Below are positions 17,799-27,466 of a DNA stretch of 64,000 nt, one piece after another. The DNA lies in the NCBI RefSeq assembly GCF_003201565.1, contig NZ_QJJP01000006.1:62001-126000 (forward strand), in the 5' to 3' direction. The number at the start of each line of letters is the position of its first letter. The first letter of the stretch is position 1. Under the pieces are notes generated by a model. The model was not told where the DNA came from. It was given only the letters and a program-made list of their open reading frames with translations, and searched no databases. The position numbers and the translations under genes were made by a program. Source of the DNA: Nitrosomonas sp. Nm84. GTDB lineage: Bacteria > Pseudomonadota > Gammaproteobacteria > Burkholderiales > Nitrosomonadaceae.

Positions 17799-19966
17799 AG
17801 TTTGAAGAGCATCTCCGCGTAGGATGGTACCGGCCACGCGGTGGTGGGGAGGAGGAATTCAAGCGCATCGATGTCGCTCCGCAGACCATGCATCGCTGGG
17901 ACCACTTTGTCACGGAACGCTTCCGCTTTTTCCTTCGCATGCTCGAAGCTATTCGCCTTTTCCCGTGCGGTTTCGAGGATTGCAAGTTTTTTGTACGCAG
18001 CCACGAGGTGCTTGTTGATCTTGCCTGCCAGGTCCTTCTGCACTGTCACCGTGAGTCCGATTGACTTGGCATCCTGGCTGGCCCGACCGAGATCGCCGAG
18101 GTAGCTGATGACCGAAGGAATGTATTGCTTCTTCACCATGTCGATGGATGCCTTGGCCTCAATGTTGATATGCTTGGTGTACTGCTCAAGGTACACTTCG
18201 TAGCGGGAATGGAGCTCGCCGCCGGATAGGACTTTGTACTTTTCGAATAGCTTCGTCGCGTTGTCATTGGCCATCGCGGCTAGGGCATCGACGGTGTTGG
18301 AAATATTGGGAAGGCCGCGCTTCTTGGCTTCCTTGACCCAATCAGCGGCGTAACCGTTGCCGTTGAAGATCACGCGGCCGTGCTTGTTGACGGCTTCGCG
18401 GACGATGGCTGTGGCTTCCTTGTTCACGTCCGGGGCTTTCTCAAGCCGAGTCGCGATTTCGTCCAGCGCTTCCGCAGCCACGGTATTCAGTACCGTGTTG
18501 GGACCGGCGATGGAGGCGGAAGACGCGACCATGCGGAACTCGAACTTATTGCCGGTGAAGGCGAACGGCGAGGTTCGGTTGCGATCGGTGTTGTCCATCG
18601 GCAGGGAGGGGAGGCTGTCGACGCCGAGTGCCATGAAGCGTTCGCCCTTGCCTTTGCCGGACTTGCCCTTTCCGAGGGCTTCCAGAATGTCGCTCAATTC
18701 ATCCCCCATAAACACGGAGATGATGGCGGGTGGCGCTTCGTTTGCGCCGAGGCGCAAGTCATTGCCGGTGTTAGCAGCACTGGCGCGGAGTTTGTCTGCA
18801 TGCCGGTCGACGGCGGTCAGGGTGGCGGCGAGGAAGATGAGGAATTGCTCGTTGTCGTATGGGGTGTTACCAGGCTCGAGCAGGTTCTGTCCGTCGTCGG
18901 TTGCGAGCGACCAGTTGTTGTGCTTGCCCGAGCCGTTTACGCCGGCGAAGGGCTTCTCATGAAGCAAGCAGACGAGGTTGTGCCGCAGCGCGACTTTCTG
19001 CATGGTTTCCATCACCAGCTGGTTGTGGTCGGTGGCAACGTTGGTGGTGGAGAAGATCGGGGCCATTTCGAACTGAGTCGGAGCGACTTCGTTGTGCTTG
19101 GTTTTCGCCAGCACGCCCATCTTCCAAAGTTCGATGTCCAGGTCGCGCATGAAAGCGGAGATGCGGTCCTTAAGCGCGCCGAAGTATTGATCTTCCAGCT
19201 CTTGGCCTTTGGGGGACGGGCCGCCAAAGAGAGTGCGGCCGGCGCTGATGAGGTCAATGCGTTGGTCGTAGTACTTTTTATCGATGAGAAAATATTCCTG
19301 TTCCGCGCCGACGGTTGCGGTCACGCGCTGGGCGGTGGTATTGCCGAGTGCGCGCAGAACACGGATCGCCTGCTTGGACACGGCTTCCATGGAGCGGAGA
19401 AGCGGGGTTTTCTTGTCGAGGGCCTCACTGGTGTACGAGCAGAATGCAGTCGGGATCGTGAGTGTCACATTGCCGGCGGCGTCTTCCTTAAGGAAAGCGG
19501 GAGAAGTGCAGTCCCATGCGGTGTAGCCGCGGGCTTCAAAGGTGGCGCGGATACCACCCGAGGGGAACGAAGAAGCATCCGGTTCGCCCTTGATTAGCTG
19601 CTTGCCGGAGAACTCCATAATGATGTGCCCATCGGCGGTCGGGGTGATGAACGAATCGTGCTTCTCGGCAGTCTTGCCGGTAAGAGGCTGAAACCAGTGG
19701 GTGTAGTGGGTGGCGCCTTTCTCGATTGCCCAGTCCTTCATGGCGTTGGCGACAACGTTGGCGACTTCCAGCGTGAGCAACTTGCCCTTCTCGATGGTTT
19801 CTTTCAGCGCGCGGTAGATATCCTCGGGAAGTCGCTCCTGCATGGCGCGATCACCGAAGACATTGCTACCAAAAAGTTCGGTGAGGTCATCGCTGTGCGT
19901 TTTTTTGGAAGTTACTTCGTTCCGCCCGCTCGCTGATTCTTTCGCAATTTTCTGAAGTACAGACAT
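17795..19966 (-). CDS. glnN: type III glutamine synthetase
   Basis: At 723 residues it is far longer than GSI (about 470) and fits GSIII. Signatures seen: [31 protein letters not shown] and [18 protein letters not shown]. It makes glutamine from glutamate, ammonia and ATP, feeding GltBD encoded next door. ATG at 19966 has a strong AAGAGGGAAAGG ribosome site; the frame extends to 20020 without such support. GSIII is common in Bacteroidota, cyanobacteria and some anaerobes but unusual in betaproteobacteria, which normally use GSI. With gltBD it forms a GC-rich island likely gained by transfer. Its stop codon lies inside the end of repeat copy A. Confidence 0.93.
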   Translation of the reverse strand: MSVLQKIAKESASGRNEVTSKKTHSDDLTELFGSNVFGDRAMQERLPEDIYRALKETIEKGKLLTLEVANVVANAMKDWAIEKGATHYTHWFQPLTGKTAEKHDSFITPTADGHIIMEFSGKQLIKGEPDASSFPSGGIRATFEARGYTAWDCTSPAFLKEDAAGNVTLTIPTAFCSYTSEALDKKTPLLRSMEAVSKQAIRVLRALGNTTAQRVTATVGAEQEYFLIDKKYYDQRIDLISAGRTLFGGPSPKGQELEDQYFGALKDRISAFMRDLDIELWKMGVLAKTKHNEVAPTQFEMAPIFSTTNVATDHNQLVMETMQKVALRHNLVCLLHEKPFAGVNGSGKHNNWSLATDDGQNLLEPGNTPYDNEQFLIFLAATLTAVDRHADKLRASAANTGNDLRLGANEAPPAIISVFMGDELSDILEALGKGKSGKGKGERFMALGVDSLPSLPMDNTDRNRTSPFAFTGNKFEFRMVASSASIAGPNTVLNTVAAEALDEIATRLEKAPDVNKEATAIVREAVNKHGRVIFNGNGYAADWVKEAKKRGLPNISNTVDALAAMANDNATKLFEKYKVLSGGELHSRYEVYLEQYTKHINIEAKASIDMVKKQYIPSVISYLGDLGRASQDAKSIGLTVTVQKDLAGKINKHLVAAYKKLAILETAREKANSFEHAKEKAEAFRDKVVPAMHGLRSDIDALEFLLPTTAWPVPSYAEMLFKL

Positions 19967-20233
19967 GGCCTTTCCCTCTTGATTGAATTTTCCGTCGAAA
20001 TTATTCGGTCGAGCAGGCATACAGGAAAAATAAACACATTCTTATAAGAGATGAAAGTACTGGAAATCAGATGGGGTGTCAAACACATTGATAAACAGAC
20101 AAAAATTCAAAAAATTTGTATCTGATCAGCAGCCAAAATCAACAGAAGGCGTCAAAGTTGGATCCTTTTTTGCCTTTCAGTTGTATGTATCTCGCGTCAA
20201 CTATGTGGCCGATTCAGAAATTTCCAATTCGTG

Positions 20234-21157
20234 TCAATCCGCATTCAATCCACGGACATGCTCTGCCACGCAACGCCCCAGCGCTTGCAATTCGTAGCCC
20301 CCTTCCAGCACTGAAACGATACGGCCATTGGCATATTTGTTGGCAATGGCTTTAATCTGCTGCGTGATCCAGACGTAATCGTCGTCATCAAACTGCAGTT
20401 GCGACATGTCATCATCGCGGTGCGCGTCAAAACCGGCGGATACGAAAATCATTTCTGGTTTGAATTGCTCCAATGCCGGTAACCAAATATCGGTTACCGC
20501 TTTGCGGAAAACCGCGCCGTCAGCGCCACGTGGTAAAGGCACATTGATCATGCGCTGACTGCCGCTATCTGCACCACAATAGGGATAAAAGGGATGCTGA
20601 AAAGTGGAGCACAACATGACATGCGGATTATCGCGAAAAATTTCCTCGCTGCCATTACCGTGATGTACGTCAAAATCCAGAATCGCAACTCGTTGCAAGT
20701 GATAGTGTTGGATCGCATGCGTCACTCCCACGGCCACATTGTTAAACAAACAAAATCCCATGGCGCGATCCGATTCGGCATGGTGTCCCGGTGGTCGAAC
20801 AGCACAAAACGCATTGTTCATTTTTCCGCTCAGCACCAAATCGGTTGCCAGCACCACCGCTCCCGCCGCACGCAATGCCGCATTCAATGTGAACGGATTC
20901 ATCGCAGTATCGACGTCAAGCGCAATTAATCCGGTAACTGGCGCAGCCTGCAGGATGCTTGCTATGTAACTTTGTGGATGCACACATGCCAGTTGTTCTA
21001 CCGTCGCCAGCGGGGCATCATAGCGTTGTAACTGTGCCGACAGGCCAGTGGCCTGCAGTTGGTTTTCGATGGACACCAAGCGCTGCGAACACTCGGGGTG
21101 GTAGCTGCCCATGTCATGCTTCAGACAATCCGGATGGCTGATATACGCTGTTTGCAT
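20234..21157 (-). CDS. histone-deacetylase-family amidohydrolase
   Basis: The 307-residue protein carries the arginase/HDAC fold motifs: RPPGHHAE (His125, His126), zinc ligands in DFDVHHGNG (Asp163, His165) and SAGFDAHRDD (Asp244). Bacterial members deacetylate small acetylated amines such as polyamines or acetoin-linked proteins; the substrate here is not evident from neighbours. It lies alone, separated by about 270 bp from the glutamine synthetase start; that gap (19967-20233) shows no gene. Confidence 0.9.
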   Translation of the reverse strand: MQTAYISHPDCLKHDMGSYHPECSQRLVSIENQLQATGLSAQLQRYDAPLATVEQLACVHPQSYIASILQAAPVTGLIALDVDTAMNPFTLNAALRAAGAVVLATDLVLSGKMNNAFCAVRPPGHHAESDRAMGFCLFNNVAVGVTHAIQHYHLQRVAILDFDVHHGNGSEEIFRDNPHVMLCSTFQHPFYPYCGADSGSQRMINVPLPRGADGAVFRKAVTDIWLPALEQFKPEMIFVSAGFDAHRDDDMSQLQFDDDDYVWITQQIKAIANKYANGRIVSVLEGGYELQALGRCVAEHVRGLNAD

Positions 21158-21328
21158 GTTATTTCCCGATGTTATGAAAACACTTATCGCTAATCATTTT
21201 ATTAGAAAGTTTATACAATCGATGGGCTATCCCGTGATAAATTATCAATATTCTGCAAGTTAGCCTACAGAAATACAAAAAGACAATTTCATGTTAATGC
21301 CTTTTTTCGTCATATATGGGAGTGATTG

Positions 21329-22366
21329 ATGCACGAGTTTATCGCTAAAGTAACAAATTTTATTTCCTTGGATGTGCTCATAGGAAGAAGCTGGCTGGAT
21401 ATTGTATCTATTCTGACACCCTCTGTTCTTCTGATCATTGGATTATTCTGTCTCAGCTATTTTATAAAATTCAGAAAATGGCGATTTTCTGCGTATTTTC
21501 TGTGCTTGGTACTGACATTGGTTTATTTACCTTATGAATTGCTGCGCCAGGCAACCGCAATGGCCAGAGCGGATGCCAATGTCAATGAAATGCATAGCAG
21601 CTTGCAAGGGTTGCTCAATTCCGCCAATTTGGATCACATGAATGATGTCGCAAACAAGGAAGTCTCTGCCGATATTCTGGATGAATTGATCCGTGGCTTG
21701 GATCGGAACAAGAAAAAAGATCTTATCCTTGTTTCCTGGTTGATTTCCGAGAACGAAAAAAGCTCACTCAGTCAAATCGATGACAAGCAAAAATTACTCG
21801 CGGATACAATCAAATCCAGCTTGAGTGAAACAAAAACCGAAATTATTGAATCCCGTCCTCCCATTGAAAAAATCTCTGAGACCATTGTGAAACGACTGGA
21901 TGGCGATATCAATCAATTGGTTGAAACAAAAATGCAAGCATTCAAGCAAGAAATTGATAGTTCACTGGATAATTTCAAAGAAGGCATCAATACCTTTGTT
22001 CAGGGTGAACTCAACAATTACCAAGAGAAGCTGGCAGTTATCACACAACAAAATGTTGATGAATTAAGAAGTTACTCCAGTAAAGCTAATCAAGCTTTCT
22101 CTCAGCAGGCGAATAGAACCAATCAAGAATCCTTGAAAAAAATAGATGCCGCTAAAGACAGTATTGATGAAGCGGGCACGACAATCGCACAAACTGTCAC
22201 CAAGCAAGTCAAGCAACTTGCGGCCTCGATCGAACTGGCTCAGAAAAAGAGTGATATTTTATTTGAATATAACGAGTGTATGAGGACTACTGGCGTACTG
22301 GATCTAGCGGGTAAGGAGCAGCAATGTAAAACCAAATTGAGTCAGGATATGAGCAGCTTGAAATAG
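21329..22366 (+). CDS. membrane-anchored coiled-coil protein, unknown function
   Basis: The 345-residue protein has two N-terminal membrane segments (about 25-46 and 55-72) and then some 260 residues of charged, Gln/Lys/Glu-rich sequence with heptad character, ending with two cysteines (NECMRTTG, KEQQCKT). Layout resembles signalling or structural coiled-coil proteins such as RmuC-like or chemoreceptor stalks, but no family motif is recognised. GGGAG lies 8 bp before the ATG. No partner gene is adjacent. Confidence 0.7.
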   Translation: MHEFIAKVTNFISLDVLIGRSWLDIVSILTPSVLLIIGLFCLSYFIKFRKWRFSAYFLCLVLTLVYLPYELLRQATAMARADANVNEMHSSLQGLLNSANLDHMNDVANKEVSADILDELIRGLDRNKKKDLILVSWLISENEKSSLSQIDDKQKLLADTIKSSLSETKTEIIESRPPIEKISETIVKRLDGDINQLVETKMQAFKQEIDSSLDNFKEGINTFVQGELNNYQEKLAVITQQNVDELRSYSSKANQAFSQQANRTNQESLKKIDAAKDSIDEAGTTIAQTVTKQVKQLAASIELAQKKSDILFEYNECMRTTGVLDLAGKEQQCKTKLSQDMSSLK

Positions 22367-22395
22367 CCGCTAACTACAGCAAAAAATTAAATGGA

Positions 22396-22430
22396 TCTGA
22401 TGATCTTTACCTGCGCCAAAGATCATCAGA
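22396..22430 (-). terminator. hairpin between convergent genes, probable terminator
   Basis: A perfect 13 bp stem TCTGATGATCTTT/AAAGATCATCAGA with a 9 nt loop. On the minus strand it is followed by an A/T-rich tract with six T, so it most likely ends the cytochrome P460 transcript; on the plus strand no T-run follows. Confidence 0.6.
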
Positions 22431-22451
22431 CCAGCGATCATCTGGAGCTTG

Positions 22452-22973
22452 CTATTTCTTTACAAAATCAACCAGTTTTTGATAAGTAAACAAATAATCC
22501 TGCGCTTGCAAAGGCGTATGGCATTGCACACAGTTCAGGTCGTTACTTTTGGCGGTACCATCCGGGTTATACACGGCAAATCCCCAATCACCGGTGCGGT
22601 TTTCTTTGGGAAAAGCGGCATCCCAATTATTTTTGTTTTCCATCACGGCAACTGCTGACAGCGAGTCTATTTCAAAGAGTCCATCCTTGCCCACAATCGG
22701 TTTACCGTCCGCATCTTTTTTAGGGGTATAGATTTCCATGATAACGACAGCGCCCGAAGCACTTTTCTGACCTTGGGTATAGCTGGAGATTGCAGCTTCA
22801 TTGGCATACAGCTTGGCAACCTGGGTTTGATTGGCGCGATTCATGGTGGCATATTTTGTAAAGGTTTTTTCATAACCTTCAGGAAATTTTACGTGTTCAG
22901 GATCTCCACCGGCGTAGGCAGTAAGTGGTGCGGCAATCAGTACTGCGGCAATGGTTTTGAGCGTATATTTCAT
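22452..22973 (-). CDS. cytochrome P460 family protein, periplasmic
   Basis: The 173-residue precursor begins with a signal peptide (MKYTLKTIAAVLIAAPLTAYA) and ends with a c-type heme site CVQCH (148-152), about 25 residues from the C-terminus. GDWGFAVYNPDG and the heme position match the cytochrome P460/cytochrome c'-beta fold. P460 enzymes of ammonia oxidisers convert hydroxylamine (with NO) to N2O using a lysine-crosslinked heme. Lysines occur throughout, but which could crosslink cannot be told here; c'-beta relatives lack it and bind NO. An AAGGAGAG ribosome site supports the ATG at 22973. Single-gene unit with a hairpin terminator. Confidence 0.85.
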   Translation of the reverse strand: MKYTLKTIAAVLIAAPLTAYAGGDPEHVKFPEGYEKTFTKYATMNRANQTQVAKLYANEAAISSYTQGQKSASGAVVIMEIYTPKKDADGKPIVGKDGLFEIDSLSAVAVMENKNNWDAAFPKENRTGDWGFAVYNPDGTAKSNDLNCVQCHTPLQAQDYLFTYQKLVDFVKK

Positions 22974-23072
22974 GTTTTCTCTCCTTGTTAGAATGTTTAT
23001 GGATAAAACAGGACTTGGGTTACTATCATACCGTATTAACCGTGGCATAATGATCAAAGCGTTAATGTTCTT

Positions 23073-23438
23073 TTAGGGCGCAAGATCCAGAACCAGTCTG
23101 ACAGACAAATAAATAACCAGCATTGCAAGCGCTAAATGGATCGTAAACAGCACGGGATTCTGCATCGCTGCATCGATCAGGGTTTTATGTTTACCTTCCC
23201 GTTTCAGGCGAGCATATTCTTCCTGCATCCTGATCGTCCGCTCATTTTGATAGACATCCAGTAATGCACGTGCCTTCTGAAATTGACTCTCATCGTTAAG
23301 CCAAATGGCCGGCATCGACACGCCCCAGTTGCCCGCTGATGTTTCATAAAAATCAATCGCATTGTTGGCTAATAACTCGCGTACGTCATTCGCTTCATCG
23401 TCGGGAACGCCATTGAGTCGGAATAAAATTTTTGCCAT
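23073..23438 (-). CDS. DUF6164-like small membrane protein
   Basis: The 121-residue protein has a soluble N-terminal half starting AKILFRLNGVPDDEANDVR with FYETSAGNWGVS, followed by a single C-terminal membrane segment (about 97-117). The pattern corresponds to a small proteobacterial family of unknown function (DUF6164 from memory). It is 99 bp upstream of the cytochrome P460 gene on the same strand and could share a transcript, but the P460 gene has its own ribosome site. Confidence 0.65.
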   Translation of the reverse strand: MAKILFRLNGVPDDEANDVRELLANNAIDFYETSAGNWGVSMPAIWLNDESQFQKARALLDVYQNERTIRMQEEYARLKREGKHKTLIDAAMQNPVLFTIHLALAMLVIYLSVRLVLDLAP

Positions 23439-23587
23439 GAATGATCTTTGGTTATGTTATTTTCTATTAGGAAAAAGGTTGAATCATCAATTTCATCAAG
23501 AGATGCTAACTTTGCATTCAATCCATTGTCAAGTTATGAGAAATGATAAAGTCACAAAATTAATTAGTTACAGGTAAATTTGAGCCA

Positions 23588-24424
23588 ATGAAAAAAACCA
23601 TATTAATCACCGGATGCTCAAGCGGGATCGGCTACTGTGTCGCCAAGGCCTTGCATGCGCGAGGCTATCGCGTGTTTGCTACAGCCAGGCGGCGGGAAAG
23701 CGTTGAAAAACTCTTGGCCGAAGGTTTAGAGAGTTTCCACCTGAATTTAACCGATTCAAATTCGATTCATTTTGCATTTGAGGAAGCCATGCGCCGCACC
23801 AATGGTGAATTGTACGCATTGTTTAACAATGGCGCATACGGGTTACCGGGCGCGGTGGAAGATCTGAATCGTGATGCTTTGCGTGCGCAATTTGAAACCA
23901 ACGTGTTTGGCTGGCAGGAATTGACCAATCTGGCGATACCGGTGATGCGCCGGCAGGGTTACGGCCGAATTATCCAGAATAGCTCGGTACTGGGCTTCGT
24001 TGCCCTGCCTTTCCGGGGTGCTTACAATGCGTCAAAATATGCGATTGAAGGATTAAGCGATACACTGCGACTGGAATTACGCGGCAGTAATATTTATGTC
24101 AGTCTGATTGAGCCGGGGCCGATTGCCAGCCAGTTTCGCATGAATGCAGTCAAGGCGTTGGCAAAATATATCGACGTTGACAGCAGCTTTCACCGTGAAA
24201 AATATCAAGGGGTGTTGACGCGCTTAAACAAGCCAGGACCCGCCGTTCCCTTTACTTTACCGCCCGAAGCGGTGCTTGAACGGGTAATCCATGCGCTGGA
24301 AGCCGCCAAGCCTCAACCCCGTTACTATGTGACATTCCCGACTTATCTGTTTGGTGTACTCAAACGAATTTTAAGCACGCGTATGCTGGATGTGTTACTT
24401 GCCAAATCTGGAAACAATAATTAA
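23588..24424 (+). CDS. short-chain dehydrogenase/reductase
   Basis: The 278-residue protein is a classical SDR: TGCSSGIG cofactor loop (residues 9-16), NNGAYG where NNAG is usual, active-site serines near 132, and the catalytic pair YNASK (Tyr146, Lys150). It reduces or oxidises an alcohol/carbonyl with NAD(P)H; the basic residues after beta-2 (ATARRRE) suggest NADP preference. Substrate unknown. Monocistronic, convergent with the next gene. Confidence 0.9.
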   Translation: MKKTILITGCSSGIGYCVAKALHARGYRVFATARRRESVEKLLAEGLESFHLNLTDSNSIHFAFEEAMRRTNGELYALFNNGAYGLPGAVEDLNRDALRAQFETNVFGWQELTNLAIPVMRRQGYGRIIQNSSVLGFVALPFRGAYNASKYAIEGLSDTLRLELRGSNIYVSLIEPGPIASQFRMNAVKALAKYIDVDSSFHREKYQGVLTRLNKPGPAVPFTLPPEAVLERVIHALEAAKPQPRYYVTFPTYLFGVLKRILSTRMLDVLLAKSGNNN

Positions 24425-24474
24425 CCAAGCCTATCAACTAATCGTTAACAAGCCTTGCAAAGTGAATAATCAAA

Positions 24475-24966
24475 CTAGGGATAGGCTGTGGAAGTGGCGC
24501 ATGTTTGCAGAATTTTCCAGGCAATGTCAGCAAAATACCGATCGCCTTTCAGCGTTGCATTCACTGTCGTATCATCGATCTTCTTTAGCATTAAGGCAAA
24601 TGCATATGCGGATTCACTGTCCGTATTTCTGTGTGCATAGGGCAAGGTTTCTGTAGCCGCTGTCGCATAAATAAGCACAGCATCCGGATTGCTAGGAGCA
24701 TAAGTCGCAACCATATTACGCAGGTACCGTGTATCCAATGCATCAATTTCTGAAGCGTCGATATCAGAATACCTGCGATTTCTGAATTGCAAGGTGCGCA
24801 TGAACGACCTGCCATCCGATTGTAGTTTGTTAATGACACAGTCCGCCAGTACCGCATGTTCTCCTGCGAGCGTTTCTTCATACCATTGCGGTTTTTCTTT
24901 AGAGTCGATGAGATGTGCGCAAGCTGATAGGAAGGATACTGTGAACAATACAAGCAATACTTTCAT
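24475..24966 (-). CDS. putative lipoprotein, unknown function
   Basis: The 163-residue protein starts with a lipoprotein signal (MKVLLVLFTVSFLSAC, lipobox LSAC with Cys at 16). The mature part is a soluble domain with no recognised motif. ATG at 24966 has AGGAGCG upstream; a GTG one codon earlier is possible. It ends 50 bp from the SDR gene stop. Confidence 0.65.
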   Translation of the reverse strand: MKVLLVLFTVSFLSACAHLIDSKEKPQWYEETLAGEHAVLADCVINKLQSDGRSFMRTLQFRNRRYSDIDASEIDALDTRYLRNMVATYAPSNPDAVLIYATAATETLPYAHRNTDSESAYAFALMLKKIDDTTVNATLKGDRYFADIAWKILQTCATSTAYP

Positions 24967-25037
24967 CACATAACGCTCCTCGCAAATTTAAATCAATATC
25001 GCCCGGATGGGTTATGTGATCCTTATTTTCTCATGCA

Positions 25038-25190
25038 TTAACAGAGGTTTGTTGAGAAACCATCTGCGTGCCGCTGCTGCGATGTTAAAAACAGGATCAA
25101 AATGCTCGTTTATCACGCACAAACCGCGCTTTGTCACCAGTTTTTGCCTGGGATAGGCTGCCTCGAAAACGTTTTTTAATGACCTGTAAA
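25038..25190. repeat. interspersed palindromic element, copy B
   Basis: About 153 bp, clearly alignable over its full length with copy C and in the same orientation, but with more substitutions, including degenerate termini (TTAACAGAGGTTTGTTGAGAA and a right end AACCTGTAAA-like). It fills the gap between the lipoprotein gene and the DUF3460 gene. Oldest-looking full-length copy. Confidence 0.75.
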
Positions 25191-25214
25191 CGATTTTGAG
25201 AAACCCATTAAAAC

Positions 25215-25406
25215 CTATCCACCAAAATAAACATATGGTTTCATGGGTTCGTCGGATTCATTAAAACGCTTTTGTTCTTCTTTATCGAGCTTTTTATCCC
25301 ACCAGATATTTCGTGCCTCTAATCGTTTGGATTCGAGTTGCGGATTTTTTTCAAGTAGTTCACGCATAAACTTCGTGTGCTCAGATTCGTAGCTATAATC
25401 CATCAT
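25215..25406 (-). CDS. DUF3460 family small protein
   Basis: The 63-residue protein has YESEHTKFMRELLEKNP followed by an ARNIWWDK segment, the pattern of DUF3460, a betaproteobacterial family. No membrane segment or enzyme motif; function unknown. Two consecutive ATG codons exist at the start. Confidence 0.75.
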   Translation of the reverse strand: MMDYSYESEHTKFMRELLEKNPQLESKRLEARNIWWDKKLDKEEQKRFNESDEPMKPYVYFGG

Positions 25407-25499
25407 TCAACCTATTCTTGAGTACTGTAAAAAGCAAACTTTAGCACAGACACCATTGACTATATAGCCCCCGGGTTAATTAACAACGCCGAAGTAAAT

Positions 25500-26276
25500 C
25501 TAAATTTCCAAGTGAATTGGATAGCAGTCATTATATTTTCGTAATTTGATCACCATTTCAGAAAACGGCAAGCCATATATTGCTTCCAGCTTCTTGGCCC
25601 GGGTTTTAAGTGTTTTCCAGGCTACTTTTCCCGGGCTATGTTTAAATGCAAACACAATTAAATTGCCTCGTATATCGGCCATCATGGCAACAATATGCCC
25701 CTGGAAACTATCACTGATTCGCTGTATATAGGTATCGAGGTGTTTATCCCGACTCAGCAGATTCACTACCAACATGCCGTTTTTGCACAAAGCCGCACGT
25801 ACATGGTCATAAAATTCCTGACTGCACAGCGTATCAATCTGGCAATCGTCATCGAAACCATCGACCATTAAAATATCCGTGCTGAGCGGGTGATCGTTGA
25901 TGTATTGTGCGCCATCCGCATGGATAACTTGAAAACGCTCATCCTCCGCCGGCAATGCAAAATAATTAAAGGCCGTGCTGATCACTTGCTGATTAATTTC
26001 AACGACGGTAGTTTTAGTCTGAGGCATCTGATGATAAACAAATTTTGCCAACGAACCGCCACCCAAGCCAATCATCAAGATGCGAGAAGGCGCTGGATGA
26101 AACAATAAAAACCCCATCATGCATTGGGTATAGAGCAATTCCAGCGCATTGGGCGCAGCTATTCGCATGGCGCTTTGTATCGAATCGCCACCCAAATGCA
26201 GCAAACGCACACCTTTTTGCTCGCTGATTGCAACGCTTACATTACTGCGAGGGACTTTTTTAAAAAATCGGGTCAT
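25500..26276 (-). CDS. spermidine-synthase-like aminopropyltransferase or methyltransferase
   Basis: The 258-residue protein has the Rossmann loop ILMIGLGGGSLAKF (about 66-79) followed by an acidic strand end VVEIN and DILMVDGFDDD, as in polyamine aminopropyltransferases. The gatekeeper and putrescine-binding residues cannot be assigned confidently, and the protein is shorter than typical SpeE (about 285), so it may belong to the SpeE-like proteins of unknown substrate. Flanked downstream by DUF3460 and upstream by repeat copy C. Confidence 0.75.
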   Translation of the reverse strand: MTRFFKKVPRSNVSVAISEQKGVRLLHLGGDSIQSAMRIAAPNALELLYTQCMMGFLLFHPAPSRILMIGLGGGSLAKFVYHQMPQTKTTVVEINQQVISTAFNYFALPAEDERFQVIHADGAQYINDHPLSTDILMVDGFDDDCQIDTLCSQEFYDHVRAALCKNGMLVVNLLSRDKHLDTYIQRISDSFQGHIVAMMADIRGNLIVFAFKHSPGKVAWKTLKTRAKKLEAIYGLPFSEMVIKLRKYNDCYPIHLEI

Positions 26277-26324
26277 GCGCCAATCAAATGTGAAAATAGG
26301 GAGGATATTTGAAACGCAATACGA

Positions 26325-26472
26325 TTAACAGGCCGTTGAAAAACTATCTGCGTTGCCGCTACGGTGTTAAAAACAAGCTCAAAATGCTCATTTATTACGC
26401 ATAAACTGCGCTTAATCGCCTGTTTTTGCCTTGTATCGGCTGCCTCGAAAACGTTTTTCAACGGCCTGTTAA
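26325..26472. repeat. interspersed palindromic element, copy C
   Basis: 148 bp element with perfect 20 bp terminal inverted repeats (TTAACAGGCCGTTGAAAAAC at both ends). Internally it matches copy E almost base for base but in the opposite orientation. It lies between the aminopropyltransferase-like gene and the DUF3135 gene. No coding capacity beyond spurious frames, so it is nonautonomous. Confidence 0.88.
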
Positions 26473-26487
26473 ATCTTAAAATTGTAC

Positions 26488-26847
26488 TTATTTACCAGGC
26501 TTGTATCTGTCAAACGAGAGAATCTTGCCGGTAGGTTCATTTTTGATGGCATTCAATATTTCTTGAGGTTCTTGTAAGGCATTCAGCAACCCTTTTTCGC
26601 CCACGACATTGTCCCACATTCTTTGAGAGATCTGTAAACAAGCGGCCATTGGGTTACTTGCTTGTTTGCGGACTTGATCTACTTGCCATTGCAAGCCTGT
26701 CATTCGCTGTTTCAGGTGCAATGGCGCTTGCGCTATCAAGTCATTGATCAACTGTTGGCGCATGGCCTCAAATTTCTCCGGATCTTGCTGCGCCATCTGA
26801 GACCATACATCAAAGTCAAAATCAGATATGTTGCTCTCTTTATCCAT
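26488..26847 (-). CDS. DUF3135 domain-containing protein
   Basis: The 119-residue protein contains FDVWSQMAQQDPEKFEAMRQ and then LQWQVDQVRKQASNPMAAC, the signature of DUF3135. All-helical, no signal peptide, function unknown. One base separates it from the upstream DUF454 gene, so the two form an operon. Confidence 0.75.
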   Translation of the reverse strand: MDKESNISDFDFDVWSQMAQQDPEKFEAMRQQLINDLIAQAPLHLKQRMTGLQWQVDQVRKQASNPMAACLQISQRMWDNVVGEKGLLNALQEPQEILNAIKNEPTGKILSFDRYKPGK

Positions 26848-26848
26848 A

Positions 26849-27316
26849 TTATGACTTATCCAAAACTTCCCGCACCGGAATACGCCAGATGAAGAAGACT
26901 AGGATACTGCCAATCGTAATCAGCATCATCTTTTGCCATAACTCAGGCACGATCAAAATTGAACTACTGAATGACAATGCTATCAACATATAAACCCATC
27001 GTTTGACATTGCCGGGAATGCTGCGATACATGCGCCATTCTAAAATAATCGGACCAGTTATCCGGTTTTCCAATAACTTACGATGAAAATGCTCCGAGCC
27101 ACGTGCAAAACAAGCAGCCGCCAAGAGTATAAACGGCGTTGTTGGTAATATCGGCAGAACCGCGCCCAGCACACCCAGAAATAATGCCAGAAAACCAGCG
27201 CCCAGATACATAGCACGCACAATCGGTGAATCGTGCAAGCATAATAGATCGGCTGACTGCCGATCCAGCGCTTGCTGTTTTTCTTGCTGGGTCTCAGATT
27301 GCTCAGATGATGGCAT
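26849..27316 (-). CDS. DUF454/YbaN family inner-membrane protein
   Basis: The 155-residue protein has the family core GVLGAVLPILPTTPFILLA, ACFARGSEHFH and a following pair of hydrophobic segments; about three to four membrane helices. YbaN proteins are small inner-membrane proteins of unknown function. First gene of a pair with the DUF3135 gene. Confidence 0.85.
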   Translation of the reverse strand: MPSSEQSETQQEKQQALDRQSADLLCLHDSPIVRAMYLGAGFLALFLGVLGAVLPILPTTPFILLAAACFARGSEHFHRKLLENRITGPIILEWRMYRSIPGNVKRWVYMLIALSFSSSILIVPELWQKMMLITIGSILVFFIWRIPVREVLDKS

Positions 27317-27466
27317 TAAGTAATTTTAATAGATTAAATAGTCATAAATTACAGATTAGTATAGATACTTAAATGCTCTCGATCAATCCGCTCATGCGCA
27401 GACATTGAAGCGATATGTACTGATGACTAACTGCGCTTAGCGGTTATAATATCCGAGAGTTGATTG

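Noticed and set aside
18380-19597. 405-codon open frame opposite the glutamine synthetase gene
   Set aside because: Antisense shadow caused by high GC codon bias; the opposite strand encodes a clear GSIII with all signature motifs.
24390-24656. Possible gene overlapping the SDR end and the lipoprotein gene
   Set aside because: Antisense to a lipoprotein gene with a good signal peptide and ribosome site; no ribosome site or family features of its own.
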